DNA of 64,000 nt from Acetobacter oryzoeni (GCF_004014775.2 NZ_CP042808.1:2505001-2569000), one strand, 5' to 3'. Counted from the stretch's first letter, positions 37,663-47,356 are shown. The notes: generated from the sequence alone by a model not told the origin. Translations and numbers: made by a program.

Positions 37663-39918
37663 CTACTCCCCTTCCGCGATCAAAGATGCACCTTCAGAAG
37701 AAGTGCGTCCTTCTGTATGCCGGTTTTGCTGCATCCAAAGTGTCCGATAAATATCACATCGTTCAAGCAGAACATTATGGGGTGCAATATCTGCCACTTC
37801 CCCTTGATCCATCACACAAATCTGATCACAGTTCACGAGAGAAGAGAGACGGTGCGAAACAATGACCATAGTACGGCCTTTACCAATCCGCTCCAGATTG
37901 GCATTTACCAAAGCCTCACTTTCTGGATCCAGCGCAGACGTTGCTTCATCCAAAATCATCAGTTTAGGATCAGTAATGACGGCACGTGCAATAGCAAGCC
38001 GCTGACGCTGGCCACCAGAAATGTTGGTTGAACCTTCTTCAATGAAGGTTTCATAACCTGCAGGCATCCGTTCAATAAATTCTTCGGCTCCGGCCATTCT
38101 GGCTGCATGCACAACATCATCAATCGTAAGCCCGGGGCGGCCAGCCGTAATATTTTCGCGAATGGTACCGCGGAACAGGAAGTTATCCTGCAACACCACA
38201 CCAAAAGACCGGCGCAAGTGGGTCAGATTGATTTCACGTAAATCAACACCATCCAGCTTAAGATAACCTGTGTAGGACCGACTAACCCCTTGCAACAAAC
38301 GGGTAATGGTAGATTTACCAGATCCGCTTCGCCCAACAAGCCCCAGCATAGTGCCCGCTGGCACCGAGAAGTTGACGTTTTTCAAAGCCAACTGAGTAGA
38401 TCCAGGATAGGAAAAATTAACGCCCTCGAAAGATAGTGCCCCTTTAATACGCGGGCGCATCCCAGTCGTAAGTGCCTTCGTTTCTGTTGGTTGATTTAGA
38501 ACCGATGAAGCTTCCCCTAGTGATGCCATAACTTCGTTAAAGTCATCCATGAGCCTTGCCAAACCAACTAACGGAGAAGCAACGCGTGCCCCAAGCATCA
38601 TGAACGCAACAAGCCCCCCCATTCCCACGGAAGAAGGGCTCACAAGCGCCAGATATGCACCCACCAAAATAATGCCGCGACTGATAAACAGATCAAGCGG
38701 CATGACTATTGTTTGGACCCAGTTTGAAAAACGCCCTACAGCAAGTTTCCAGCGAATAACCTCTGCTGTGGCATCATCCCATGCCTGTTTACGAATAGGC
38801 TCCAAAGCAAGCGTTTTCAGAGTACGGATACCAGCCACGCTTTCATACAGGATAGCGCTTCTGTTCCGATCTGCAGCAAGTTGTTGTGTCATGAGCTTGG
38901 CAAGTGGGTTCATGGCAACCACAACGACCAACCCAATAAGACCGGCACAAGCAACTGTCATCCAAGCGAGCGTTGAGCTGAGCATAAAAAGGAAAGGCAG
39001 AATAACAACGAGCGTAAACATATCCAGAGCAGTGCTCATCAACCGCCCGGTCAGAAAATCTCGCACTTTATAAATAGCTGTCACGCGCCCAAGCACATTC
39101 CCTGCCTGCTGGCGTTCAAAATATTCCAACGGTAAAGACACAAGGCGGCTAAAAAGATGTAACGAAATGCGAGAATCAATACGTGTTGTCAGCACCATAG
39201 ACAGCTCACGCCGCCCATAACTGATAAGTACCTCGTATAGTGAAAATATAAATAACAACCCAGAAATTGAAACCAGCGTTGACATGGAGTGGTAACCCAC
39301 CACTTTATCAACCACCTGCATAACAACAAGTGGTGGAAAAATCTGCAGCACACTCAGCGTCATGGATGCGATACCAATATCGCGCAAAGAGCGCTTTTCA
39401 CGCAGCACCATTTGGGCCAGCCATCCGAGACTGACCGGAGCATCTGCTTCCGATTCCCCCTTACGCCGCTTGATCAGAAGAATATCACCAGTCCATATCT
39501 GGGAAAGGCGCAGTTCATCTACCGGCACAGCTGCTACAGATGCACCTTTAAGCGGATCCTGCAACCATACGACCCCACGATCTGGTGTCGCATTCACCAT
39601 CAGCGCCGCGGAACCGTCCCGGAACATCAGAACAATCGGCGGAGAGTTGGTCATCTTGACAAGATAACGCCACTTAATCCGCACGGCCTTTGCGACAGCA
39701 CCCTGATCTTCTAACCAGCGCACTAATGTTGCAGGGGATGGCGTATCCTCTCCTGGCTCCGCGGCAAAATCACGGATATCCAGTTCCAGACCATGATATT
39801 TGGCAGCTGCGACAACAGCTTTTAACCGGATAACAGGCGCAGAAACAGGAGCTCCCTGACCGCGATCTGTATCTGAAGGAGAACCGGCCTGTTCCGGCAC
39901 ATGATCAGTCTGGTCCAC
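37663..39918 (-). CDS. Type I secretion ABC transporter (HlyB-like, C39-like domain)
   Basis: 751 residues from the GTG at 39918 with AAGGG six bases upstream; a TTG two codons earlier is weaker. Domain order: an N-terminal C39-like domain (about 30-160) lacking the catalytic Cys of true peptidases, so it is a HlyB-type chaperone domain; six membrane helices; and a nucleotide-binding domain with GLVGRSGSGKST, VLQDNFLFRGTIREN, ISGGQRQRLAIARA and KLMILDEATSALD. It exports unfolded substrates with C-terminal signals. It is first of the six same-strand genes. The exported substrate is not found in this window. Confidence 0.93.
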   Translation of the reverse strand: MDQTDHVPEQAGSPSDTDRGQGAPVSAPVIRLKAVVAAAKYHGLELDIRDFAAEPGEDTPSPATLVRWLEDQGAVAKAVRIKWRYLVKMTNSPPIVLMFRDGSAALMVNATPDRGVVWLQDPLKGASVAAVPVDELRLSQIWTGDILLIKRRKGESEADAPVSLGWLAQMVLREKRSLRDIGIASMTLSVLQIFPPLVVMQVVDKVVGYHSMSTLVSISGLLFIFSLYEVLISYGRRELSMVLTTRIDSRISLHLFSRLVSLPLEYFERQQAGNVLGRVTAIYKVRDFLTGRLMSTALDMFTLVVILPFLFMLSSTLAWMTVACAGLIGLVVVVAMNPLAKLMTQQLAADRNRSAILYESVAGIRTLKTLALEPIRKQAWDDATAEVIRWKLAVGRFSNWVQTIVMPLDLFISRGIILVGAYLALVSPSSVGMGGLVAFMMLGARVASPLVGLARLMDDFNEVMASLGEASSVLNQPTETKALTTGMRPRIKGALSFEGVNFSYPGSTQLALKNVNFSVPAGTMLGLVGRSGSGKSTITRLLQGVSRSYTGYLKLDGVDLREINLTHLRRSFGVVLQDNFLFRGTIRENITAGRPGLTIDDVVHAARMAGAEEFIERMPAGYETFIEEGSTNISGGQRQRLAIARAVITDPKLMILDEATSALDPESEALVNANLERIGKGRTMVIVSHRLSSLVNCDQICVMDQGEVADIAPHNVLLERCDIYRTLWMQQNRHTEGRTSSEGASLIAEGE

Positions 39919-40100
39919 GCACAACCCTTTTGGTTAAACCAACTTAACAATACAGCGTACCGCACAAATACAGCAGATACGTTCCTGCCCGGCACATGCG
40001 CCGTTATGACAGGAGAAGACACAGTCTCCAAGTTTTTCTGTGTAGGTTATTGCAAAATATGTAAAGAAAACTGAGTAGTAATAAAGGCAGAAAATTAACT

Positions 40101-40493
40101 TTAACCGACAAATTTATAAAAAGAATTTAAAAATCCTTCTTTCTTCAACCGGTTCTGCACGCGTTCTGCTTCATTTTTGCAACATATAATCCACACAGAT
40201 TGATAAGGCGCACAGCGGCCTAAAACGCTTTCCTGAGCGCGCGCCAGCAAAAATGCCGATAAGCTGCCTTGCCCGGTACAGCATACACAATGCGCAGCAT
40301 GATGCCCTACTTGTCCATTCCAGTGCCAAACATGACACCACTCTGCATTCTGTTCTTGCGTTATTTCTGTATTAACAAATAAAAGTGCATCTTCTTGCTG
40401 ATCAGGCTTCATATCCGGCACTGATGTACAAATATGAAGTGTAATCCGCCCATCTCTCGGCTTTACGCTCTGTTCCATAAGGCTAGTGGACAT
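40101..40493 (-). CDS. Small protein with CxCC motif (COG0523-like fragment, no P-loop)
   Basis: 130 residues from the ATG at 40493; a longer frame to 40550 is possible. No signal, no membrane helix. The central part HCVCCTGQGSLSAFLL followed by a YQSVWIICC strand looks like the CxCC metal site and following helix of COG0523 (CobW/YeiR) metallochaperones, but no P-loop or switch motif exists. Whether this is real homology or chance is uncertain. It is divergent from metH (80 bases apart), whose enzyme needs both zinc and cobalamin. Coding bias looks normal, so a real gene is likely. Confidence 0.55.
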   Translation of the reverse strand: MSTSLMEQSVKPRDGRITLHICTSVPDMKPDQQEDALLFVNTEITQEQNAEWCHVWHWNGQVGHHAAHCVCCTGQGSLSAFLLARAQESVLGRCAPYQSVWIICCKNEAERVQNRLKKEGFLNSFYKFVG

Positions 40494-40573
40494 ATGGGCT
40501 GCTCTCTGGAATAACGTGAAGCCTTGTGCTTTGCGGTGTTGGGAAAGCACCCTTCCCTTTCCTTTTATATTTT

Positions 40574-43500
40574 ATGGTCGCCATGTCTTCTCGTCTGCCC
40601 CTTCTTGATGCCCTCCGTGATCAGGTTCTGCTTTGTGATGGAGGCATGGGCTCACGTATCCAGATGCTGGACCTAGATGTCCAGCGTGATTACTGGGGGC
40701 AGGAAAACTGCACCGAAATTCTTACGCTCTCACGCCCGGAACTTATCCGTGAAATCCACCGCGGTTATTTTGAAGCCGGTGCAGACATGGTGGAAACCAA
40801 TACGTTTGGCGGCTCCCCCATCACACTGGGCGAATTTGGGCTGACAGACAGAACGCGTGAGATCAACAAAAACTCCGCCATATTGGCGCGTGAAGCTGCA
40901 GAAAGCTTTGCCGATGGCCGCACCCGTTATGTTCTGGGCTCCATGGGCCCCGGCACAAAACTGCCCTCTCTGGGTAATATTGATTACGATAGCCTTGAAG
41001 CAGCTCTGGCAGAGCAGGCCCGCGGCCTGATTGAAGGCGGTGTAGACGCAATCCTGATTGAAACCTGCCAAGATACCCTTCAAATCAAGGCAGCTGTAAA
41101 CGGCGTAAAGATTGCACGGAAAGAACTGGGCACCAAAACCCCGATTTTTGTGCAGGTTACCGTAGAAACTACAGGCACCCTGCTGGTAGGGCCGGACATT
41201 GCTGCGGCAGCCACAGTTATTCATAGCCTTGATGTGGATCTGATGGGCCTGAACTGCGCCACCGGTCCGCAGGAAATGGCCGAGCATGTGAAATGGCTGT
41301 CTGAAAACTGGCCACGGCTAATTTCCGTGCAGCCCAATGCGGGCTTGCCAGAACTGGTAAATGGCCAGACCCATTATCCCCTTACACCCGCAGAAATGGC
41401 CACATGGGTTGAGCGCTTTATTACAGAAGATGGCCTGAACCTGATTGGCGGCTGCTGTGGGACCTCCACCCCGCATACAGAAGCTCTAGATGCCATGTTG
41501 CGCCGCCGCGCAGAAGGAACAGGCCGCCTACGCCCTGCTCCTGTACCACGCACATCTGTATGGGTGCCTTCTGTTGCCAGCCTTTATTCTCAAGTGCCCC
41601 TCCGGCAGGAAAACGCCTACTTCTCCATTGGGGAACGTTGTAATGCCAACGGCTCCAAAAAATGGCGTGAACTGCAGGAAGCACATGACTGGGATGGGTG
41701 TGTAACCGTAGGGCGTGAACAGATCCGTGAAGGCTCCAACGCACTGGATATCTGCACAGCTTTTGTTGGCCGTAACGAACGTGCAGAAATGGATGAAGTG
41801 ATCAAACGCTTCACCTCATCCGTAAACGCACCTCTGGTAATTGATTCCACCGAAACGCCGGTTATTGAGGCTGCCCTCAAGCTGCACGGCGGCAAACCCA
41901 TTATCAACTCCATCAACTTTGAAGATGGCGAAGGCCCTGCATCAGACCGCATGGAGCTGGCCCGCAAGTTTGGTGCCGCTGTTGTTGCCCTGACGATTGA
42001 TGAAGAAGGCATGGCCCGCAAGCCGGAAGACAAGCTGCGCATTGCCAGCCGTCTTGTAGAGTTTGCCTGCGAAAAATACGGTCTGCCACAGTCTGACCTG
42101 ATGATTGACCCCCTCACCTTCACCATCGCCACCGGTGCGGAAGATGACCGCAAACTGGGGCAATGGACGCTTGAGGGCATTAAAATGATTCGGGATACCT
42201 TCCCGGATATTCAGATTGTGCTCGGCCTTTCCAATATCTCGTTCGGGTTGAATCCGGCCGCACGTGCGGTGTTGAACTCAGTCTATCTGGACCATGCCGT
42301 TAAGGCGGGCATGACAGCCGCCATTGTGCATGTTTCCAAAATCCGCCCGCTGCACCTGATCGCCCCCGAAGAGGTGAAAGTTGCGGAAGACCTGATTTTC
42401 GACCGCCGCACAGAAGATTACGACCCACTGCAAACGCTTCTGGCCATGTTTGCAGATCGTAAGGCTGCAGATGCGGTAAAGCGGAAACGAGCAGAAACAG
42501 CAGAAGAACGCCTAAAAGACCGTATTGTTGATGGGGACCGGAAAGGGCTGGAAGCAGACCTTGACGAAGCCATGCAAAACATGGCCCCGCTGGACATCAT
42601 CAACACCGTTCTGCTGGATGGCATGAAGGTGGTTGGCGAACTGTTTGGTGCAGGCAAGATGCAGCTGCCTTTCGTGCTGCAATCTGCCGAAACCATGAAA
42701 GCCGCTGTTGCCTATCTGGAACCGCATATGGAGCGGATAGATGGCCAGCAGCGCGGCACAATCGTGCTGGCTACGGTTAAAGGGGATGTGCACGATATCG
42801 GCAAAAACCTTGTGGATATCATCCTCACCAACAATGGGTACCGCGTTGTCAATTTGGGCATCAAAGTGCCTGTGCAGGACATGATTGAATCTGCACGCAA
42901 GGAAAAGGCCGATGCCATTGGCATGTCTGGCCTGTTGGTGAAATCCACCGTTATCATGCGCGAAAATCTGGAAGAAATTTCCCGCGCTGGGCTGGATACA
43001 CCTGTCCTGCTAGGCGGTGCGGCTCTTACCCGCAACTATGTGGAAGAAGATTGCGTTGCCGCCTATGCGCCTACAGGCCGTGTAGCCTATGCGCGTGATG
43101 CCTTTGATGGTCTGACACTTATGGATCAGATCAGCCAGAATAAGTTTGATGATTATCTGGCAGCCATCCAGAAACGGCGCGAAGGCAAAGCCACACGCAC
43201 CAACGCCCGCACGCTAGAAACAGCAGAAACACGCGGCTTTGGCCCCGTTGATGTTGCTGCGGCCCGCGCGCGGCGTGAACGCCTGACAGCAGATGAACCG
43301 CCCATGGTTCCGCCATTCTGGGGTTCTCGCGTTCTGGAAGCTACGCCAGAAGCGGTTCTGCCGTTCCTGAACGAACGCGCGCTGTATCAGTTCCAGTGGG
43401 GCTTCCGTAAACAAGGCCGCTCCCTGGATGATTTCCTGGTATGGGCGCGGCAGGAACTCCGCCCAATCCTGCGCCGGATGCTGGATCTGACAGCCAAAGA

Positions 43501-44089
43501 AAACATTCTCAAACCGCAGGCTATTTACGGCTACTGGAAAGCTGCCGGGGATGGCAATGATCTGGTGCTGTTTGAAGAAGACGGCACAACCGAAGCCTGC
43601 CGCTTTACACTCCCACGCCAGCCAAAGGCAGATGGTGAATGTATTGCTGACTTTGTGCGCGATATCTCAGAACCAGAACGTGATGTTATCGGCCTGCAGG
43701 TTGTCACTGTCGGCCAGAAAGCATCCGACATCGCCCGTGATTGGTTTGAAGAAAACCGGTATCAGGATTATCTGTATCTGCACGGTCTTTCTGTTGAAAT
43801 GGCCGAAGCCATGGCCGAATACACCCACAAGCGTATCCGGGCAGAACTCGGCTTTGCTGGGGAAGATGCGCGGGATATGGAAAAACTGCTTCAGCAGGGA
43901 TATCGCGGCTCTCGCTATTCCTTCGGGTATCCGGCCTGCCCACGACTGGAAGATCAACACCCCATTCTAGCCCTGCTAGACGCCGAGCGTATTGGGGTTT
44001 CCTTAACAGATGGAGATCAACTCCATCCAGAACAGTCTACCTCCGCACTTGTTATTCTCAACAAGCACGCAAAATACTTCACAATCTAA
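40574..44089 (+). CDS. metH: Cobalamin-dependent methionine synthase
   Basis: 1171 residues from the ATG at 40574; an ATG three codons later and a GTG at 40526 are alternatives, none with a strong ribosome site. Domains in order: homocysteine/zinc domain (DGGMGSRI; zinc Cys in LNCATGP and GGCCGTSTPH), pterin-binding barrel (ERCNANGSKKWRE, FVGRNERAEMDEV), the B12 cap and Rossmann domain with DVHDIGKNLVD, where His binds cobalamin, and the C-terminal SAM activation domain (GFRKQGR, AEAMAEYTHKR, YRGSRYSFGYPACP). Its length is close to E. coli MetH (1227). It transfers a methyl group from methyl-THF to homocysteine. Confidence 0.96.
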   Translation: MVAMSSRLPLLDALRDQVLLCDGGMGSRIQMLDLDVQRDYWGQENCTEILTLSRPELIREIHRGYFEAGADMVETNTFGGSPITLGEFGLTDRTREINKNSAILAREAAESFADGRTRYVLGSMGPGTKLPSLGNIDYDSLEAALAEQARGLIEGGVDAILIETCQDTLQIKAAVNGVKIARKELGTKTPIFVQVTVETTGTLLVGPDIAAAATVIHSLDVDLMGLNCATGPQEMAEHVKWLSENWPRLISVQPNAGLPELVNGQTHYPLTPAEMATWVERFITEDGLNLIGGCCGTSTPHTEALDAMLRRRAEGTGRLRPAPVPRTSVWVPSVASLYSQVPLRQENAYFSIGERCNANGSKKWRELQEAHDWDGCVTVGREQIREGSNALDICTAFVGRNERAEMDEVIKRFTSSVNAPLVIDSTETPVIEAALKLHGGKPIINSINFEDGEGPASDRMELARKFGAAVVALTIDEEGMARKPEDKLRIASRLVEFACEKYGLPQSDLMIDPLTFTIATGAEDDRKLGQWTLEGIKMIRDTFPDIQIVLGLSNISFGLNPAARAVLNSVYLDHAVKAGMTAAIVHVSKIRPLHLIAPEEVKVAEDLIFDRRTEDYDPLQTLLAMFADRKAADAVKRKRAETAEERLKDRIVDGDRKGLEADLDEAMQNMAPLDIINTVLLDGMKVVGELFGAGKMQLPFVLQSAETMKAAVAYLEPHMERIDGQQRGTIVLATVKGDVHDIGKNLVDIILTNNGYRVVNLGIKVPVQDMIESARKEKADAIGMSGLLVKSTVIMRENLEEISRAGLDTPVLLGGAALTRNYVEEDCVAAYAPTGRVAYARDAFDGLTLMDQISQNKFDDYLAAIQKRREGKATRTNARTLETAETRGFGPVDVAAARARRERLTADEPPMVPPFWGSRVLEATPEAVLPFLNERALYQFQWGFRKQGRSLDDFLVWARQELRPILRRMLDLTAKENILKPQAIYGYWKAAGDGNDLVLFEEDGTTEACRFTLPRQPKADGECIADFVRDISEPERDVIGLQVVTVGQKASDIARDWFEENRYQDYLYLHGLSVEMAEAMAEYTHKRIRAELGFAGEDARDMEKLLQQGYRGSRYSFGYPACPRLEDQHPILALLDAERIGVSLTDGDQLHPEQSTSALVILNKHAKYFTI

Positions 44090-44110
44090 TACCATTGACC
44101 AAGGGTGAAG

Positions 44111-44461
44111 ATGCAGCGCATCATTCACCTTATGGTTACTTCACTTCCACCTGCCTCTCCTCCAGCCAGCACCGCGCTCAAGCGGCTCTGCCGGCAGGTC
44201 GGGCTTCATGCCACAAACTGCACTGCCGCGTTTATAGATAACCGGGAGCAGGATATTGTGCATGAAAGCGCTTTGTTTCTGCAAACCCTGCACAAATTGT
44301 GGGAAAGCCAGGATGTTGATCCGGCCGAAGTATGGACAGAACTGCTGCGTAGGCTGGAAGTGGCAGAGCTGTTGATGAAGTTGAATCAACCGCCGCATCG
44401 GAAAAAAAGAAATGGCAAGGTTATGCGCCCTTGGCGCGTTACCACCAGCAAACTGCCATAA
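44111..44461 (+). CDS. HisE-like protein, probably degenerate
   Basis: 116 residues from the ATG at 44111, with AAGGG about 6 bases upstream. The C-terminal half DIVHESALFLQTLHKLWESQ followed by VDPAEVWTELLRR closely follows phosphoribosyl-ATP diphosphatase (HisE), where VAESADLLYHLLVLWA and PDEVWAEL are usual. The first helix, which in HisE has the EExxE metal site (KLGEEAxE), is not recognisable here (LCRQVGLHATNC). So it may be a non-catalytic MazG-fold relative. It lies 21 bases after metH and 51 before cvpA. Confidence 0.55.
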   Translation: MQRIIHLMVTSLPPASPPASTALKRLCRQVGLHATNCTAAFIDNREQDIVHESALFLQTLHKLWESQDVDPAEVWTELLRRLEVAELLMKLNQPPHRKKRNGKVMRPWRVTTSKLP

Positions 44462-44512
44462 AATACAGAAGCGCATGACAGGTCGCTCATTCATTGGCAT
44501 AAAGCCTGCCTC

Positions 44513-45037
44513 ATGGCTGCCATAGATGCCCTTTCCCTGCTGATTATTGGCCTGTCTGCCCTGCATGGTGCTTGGCGAGGGTTCACCCGGCATGCGCTCG
44601 GCTTTGTAAGCTGGGGCATTGCCATTGTGCTGGCGCTGCGTTTCCATGCAGCTTTTCTGCCTTTTGTGCAGCGATTTATCACTTCCCCAACCGGCGCACA
44701 GATAGGCTCCTTTGCTCTGCTTCTGCTTGGGGTATTGTGCGCGGGTTATGTGCTTTCTGCTGCCATTGTCCGAATCGTTAAAGCTACACCCTTGGATGCG
44801 CTGGATCGGTTACTGGGCCTGCTTTTTGGAATTGTGCGGGGGATGTTTTTGGTGGTCGTGCTGTTCATGGCCGCACAATGGTTACTACAACCCCAAGACA
44901 TGGCCGCCCTGACAGAAGATAGCCGGCTTACCCCTTACATCCGGCTCGGCGCATCCCATATCCAGCCATATCTACCGGATTTAAGCGCAAAAGGGGTTGC
45001 GCGGAATCCTTCTACAGGTCATGACGCCACCTTGTGA
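44513..45037 (+). CDS. cvpA: CvpA family membrane protein
   Basis: 174 residues with four membrane helices. The first is preceded by AIDALSLLIIGLSALHGAWRGF, the usual CvpA start with a conserved GxxRGF, and a central segment RIVKATPLDALDRLLGLLFGIVRG (residues 86-110) contains the conserved LDRxLGxxFGxxRG. CvpA is needed for envelope and colicin V related functions, and commonly precedes purF. Its end overlaps the upstream frame of purF, so coupling is likely. Confidence 0.88.
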   Translation: MAAIDALSLLIIGLSALHGAWRGFTRHALGFVSWGIAIVLALRFHAAFLPFVQRFITSPTGAQIGSFALLLLGVLCAGYVLSAAIVRIVKATPLDALDRLLGLLFGIVRGMFLVVVLFMAAQWLLQPQDMAALTEDSRLTPYIRLGASHIQPYLPDLSAKGVARNPSTGHDATL

Positions 45038-45083
45038 TCCCATACGGCCAGTTTCTGACCTTCTGCGGAGGCCCTGCACGCTT

Positions 45084-46571
45084 ATGCTCGCCCATCCCAC
45101 GCCGTCTGCTTCCTTGCCTGATCCACTGACACTGGATGATGATCATCCACACGAAGAATGTGCTGTCTTTGGTATCTGGAACGCTAAGGATGCTGCTCCC
45201 CTTACCACTCTGGGTTTGCACGCCCTACAACACCGCGGGCAAGAAGCCGCCGGTATTGTCTGTTTTGACCCGCAGGAACGTCGCTTTCACTCTCACCGAG
45301 GCCTAGGCCTTGTCAGTGATGTGTTTGCAGATTCCCGCGTTATGGCTACGCTCAAAGGCACACGTGCCATTGGCCATAACCGCTACGCCACAACAGGCGC
45401 CACGCTGCTCCGTAACGTACAGCCACTGTTTGCTGAATTTGCGTTTGGCGGCTTGGCTGTGGCCCATAACGGCAACCTGACAAATGCCGATACCCTGCGG
45501 AGCGAACTTATACGCCGTGGCTGCCTGTTCCAGTCCACCACGGATTCGGAAGTTTTCATCCATCTGATTGCCATTTCTCTTTACGCAACAGTGGAAGACC
45601 GGCTGATTGATGCGCTAAAACGGGTAACCGGCGCGTATTCATTGGTTGTGCTGTCTGAAGATGCCCTCATCGGTGTGCGTGACCCCATGGGTGTACGCCC
45701 GCTGGTGCTTGGCAAGCTGCCTTCTGAAGATGGTAAAGAACCCTCTTGGGTTCTGGCATCCGAAACCTGTGGTCTGGACATTATCGGGGCAGAATTTGTG
45801 CGTGATGTGGAACCGGGCGAACTGGTTGTGATTGATGAAAACGGTATCCGCTCTCTGCGCCCGTTTGGTGATACACACCCACGTTTTTGCGTGTTTGAAT
45901 ACATCTATTTCGCACGCCCCGACTCTGTTCTGGAAGGGCTGCCTGTTTACGAAGTGCGTAAGCAGATTGGCCACGAACTGGCGCGTGAAAGCCATGTAGA
46001 AGCCGATGTGGTGGTGCCGGTGCCTGATTCCGGCGTGCCTTCAGCTATCGGTTACGCTGAAGCCAGCGGTATTCCGTTCGAACTTGGCATTATCCGCAAC
46101 CATTACGTGGGCCGCACCTTTATCGAACCCACAGATCAGATCCGGCATTTGGGTGTGAAGATGAAACACTCCCCCAATCGCCCAATTCTGAGCGGTAAGC
46201 GCGTTATTCTGGTGGATGATTCCATCGTGCGCGGCACCACATCCCGCAAGATTGTGGATATGGTGCGGGCTGCAGGGGCAACAGAAGTGCATATGCGCAT
46301 TTCTTCCCCACCCACTCGGCATTCCTGCTTCTATGGCATTGATACGCCAGAACGCAGCAAACTGCTGGCAGCTCAGAATGATCTGAAAGCCATGGCGGAA
46401 CTGATTGGCGTGGATAGCCTTGCCTTTATTTCGCTAGACGGTTTGTATCGCGCTATGGGTTACAAAGACCGTCAGGCAAGCGATGCCCGCTATTGCGATG
46501 CCTGCTTTACGGGGGACTACCCTATTCCCCTGATCGACCACGATGCTGAGTTTGGCCCAGGCACCGCCTGA
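45084..46571 (+). CDS. purF: Amidophosphoribosyltransferase
   Basis: 495 residues from the ATG at 45084; the longer frame starts inside cvpA and has no family support. The mature enzyme should begin at the Cys in HPHEECAVFG, after removal of a propeptide of about 27 residues, as in the Bacillus-type enzyme. It has RFCVFEYIYFARPDS, SCFYGIDTP and YCDACFTGDYP, so the four Cys ligands for a 4Fe-4S cluster appear present. The PRPP loop is VILVDDSIVRGTTS. It makes phosphoribosylamine, the first step of purine synthesis. Confidence 0.95.
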   Translation: MLAHPTPSASLPDPLTLDDDHPHEECAVFGIWNAKDAAPLTTLGLHALQHRGQEAAGIVCFDPQERRFHSHRGLGLVSDVFADSRVMATLKGTRAIGHNRYATTGATLLRNVQPLFAEFAFGGLAVAHNGNLTNADTLRSELIRRGCLFQSTTDSEVFIHLIAISLYATVEDRLIDALKRVTGAYSLVVLSEDALIGVRDPMGVRPLVLGKLPSEDGKEPSWVLASETCGLDIIGAEFVRDVEPGELVVIDENGIRSLRPFGDTHPRFCVFEYIYFARPDSVLEGLPVYEVRKQIGHELARESHVEADVVVPVPDSGVPSAIGYAEASGIPFELGIIRNHYVGRTFIEPTDQIRHLGVKMKHSPNRPILSGKRVILVDDSIVRGTTSRKIVDMVRAAGATEVHMRISSPPTRHSCFYGIDTPERSKLLAAQNDLKAMAELIGVDSLAFISLDGLYRAMGYKDRQASDARYCDACFTGDYPIPLIDHDAEFGPGTA

Positions 46572-46590
46572 GGCCAGCTTATGACCAAAT

Positions 46591-46621
46591 AAAAAAGCGG
46601 CCAAATTGGCCGCTTTTTTTT
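46591..46621 (+). terminator. Terminator after purF
   Basis: GCGGCCAA and TTGGCCGC arms with flanking A- and T-runs; serves purF and, on the other strand, the pqi operon ending at 46654. Confidence 0.88.
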
Positions 46622-46653
46622 GTAACCTTCACTCACCACAGTTTAGAGCGATA

Positions 46654-47352
46654 TCATCCGTGCTGTGCTTTCTTGCGCACAATGGTGTGCCGCCCGGTGG
46701 ATTGACCGGAAGGAAGCTGACGTAGCTGCTGGGCAGCAACATCCGCCAACTGGCCCAGCAACTGGCTTAACACCTGCACCATTGGCATGGTGGCACTGGC
46801 CTGTGTGCCCTGCAGTGTAAAGTTCTGCATATAATACTGCTCATCCTTGCCAGGAGCACCAGCTGATGCGGGCTGGATGGAAAGCGTGGCATCCAGCTCC
46901 ACATTGCCAGACGGACCGGTTGAGAAGCGACTGATGGACATATCCACATAGGCTTCCGGCTCAGTCGCCACGGTATCATTCTCTACAAACACGCCTGTGC
47001 CCGGCAGGCGCTGCGCCAGATCACCCGCCATAACGCGGCTGATCTGGGCTGGCAGGGAATCGCTCCATGCATCAGCAGAAGAGACTGTAAGCTTATAGCC
47101 GCTATCTGCCGTAACAATCCGGTCTCTATCCAATCCAGATGCCACCGTAGGCAGGCGCACTTCTACAAAGCGTGGTCCACCTGGCTGCGGTTGGCCGGGC
47201 GTAACCGCCAATGTGTAAAGTGATGGGCTCCCGCCAGAACAGGCCGTGAGCGTAAAGGCCATAACACCCAGTCCGGCCACCCCGCTCAGACGGAACAACA
47301 TACGCCGGTCAAGACGGGTGTTCATGGGCTTGCAAGAAACAGTTTGCGTCAT
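46654..47352 (-). CDS. pqiC: PqiC-like lipoprotein
   Basis: 232 residues with a lipoprotein signal (RLSGVAGLGVMAFTLTAC, lipobox LTAC). The mature part has SPSLYTLAVTPG and a VEVRLPTVASGLDRDRIV segment, as in PqiC (ABC_trans_aux, PF03886). The ending is basic. It follows pqiB by 4 bases. It probably anchors the PqiB tube to the outer membrane. It is a paralogue of the lipoprotein at 27823. Confidence 0.85.
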   Translation of the reverse strand: MTQTVSCKPMNTRLDRRMLFRLSGVAGLGVMAFTLTACSGGSPSLYTLAVTPGQPQPGGPRFVEVRLPTVASGLDRDRIVTADSGYKLTVSSADAWSDSLPAQISRVMAGDLAQRLPGTGVFVENDTVATEPEAYVDMSISRFSTGPSGNVELDATLSIQPASAGAPGKDEQYYMQNFTLQGTQASATMPMVQVLSQLLGQLADVAAQQLRQLPSGQSTGRHTIVRKKAQHG

Positions 47353-47356
47353 GATC

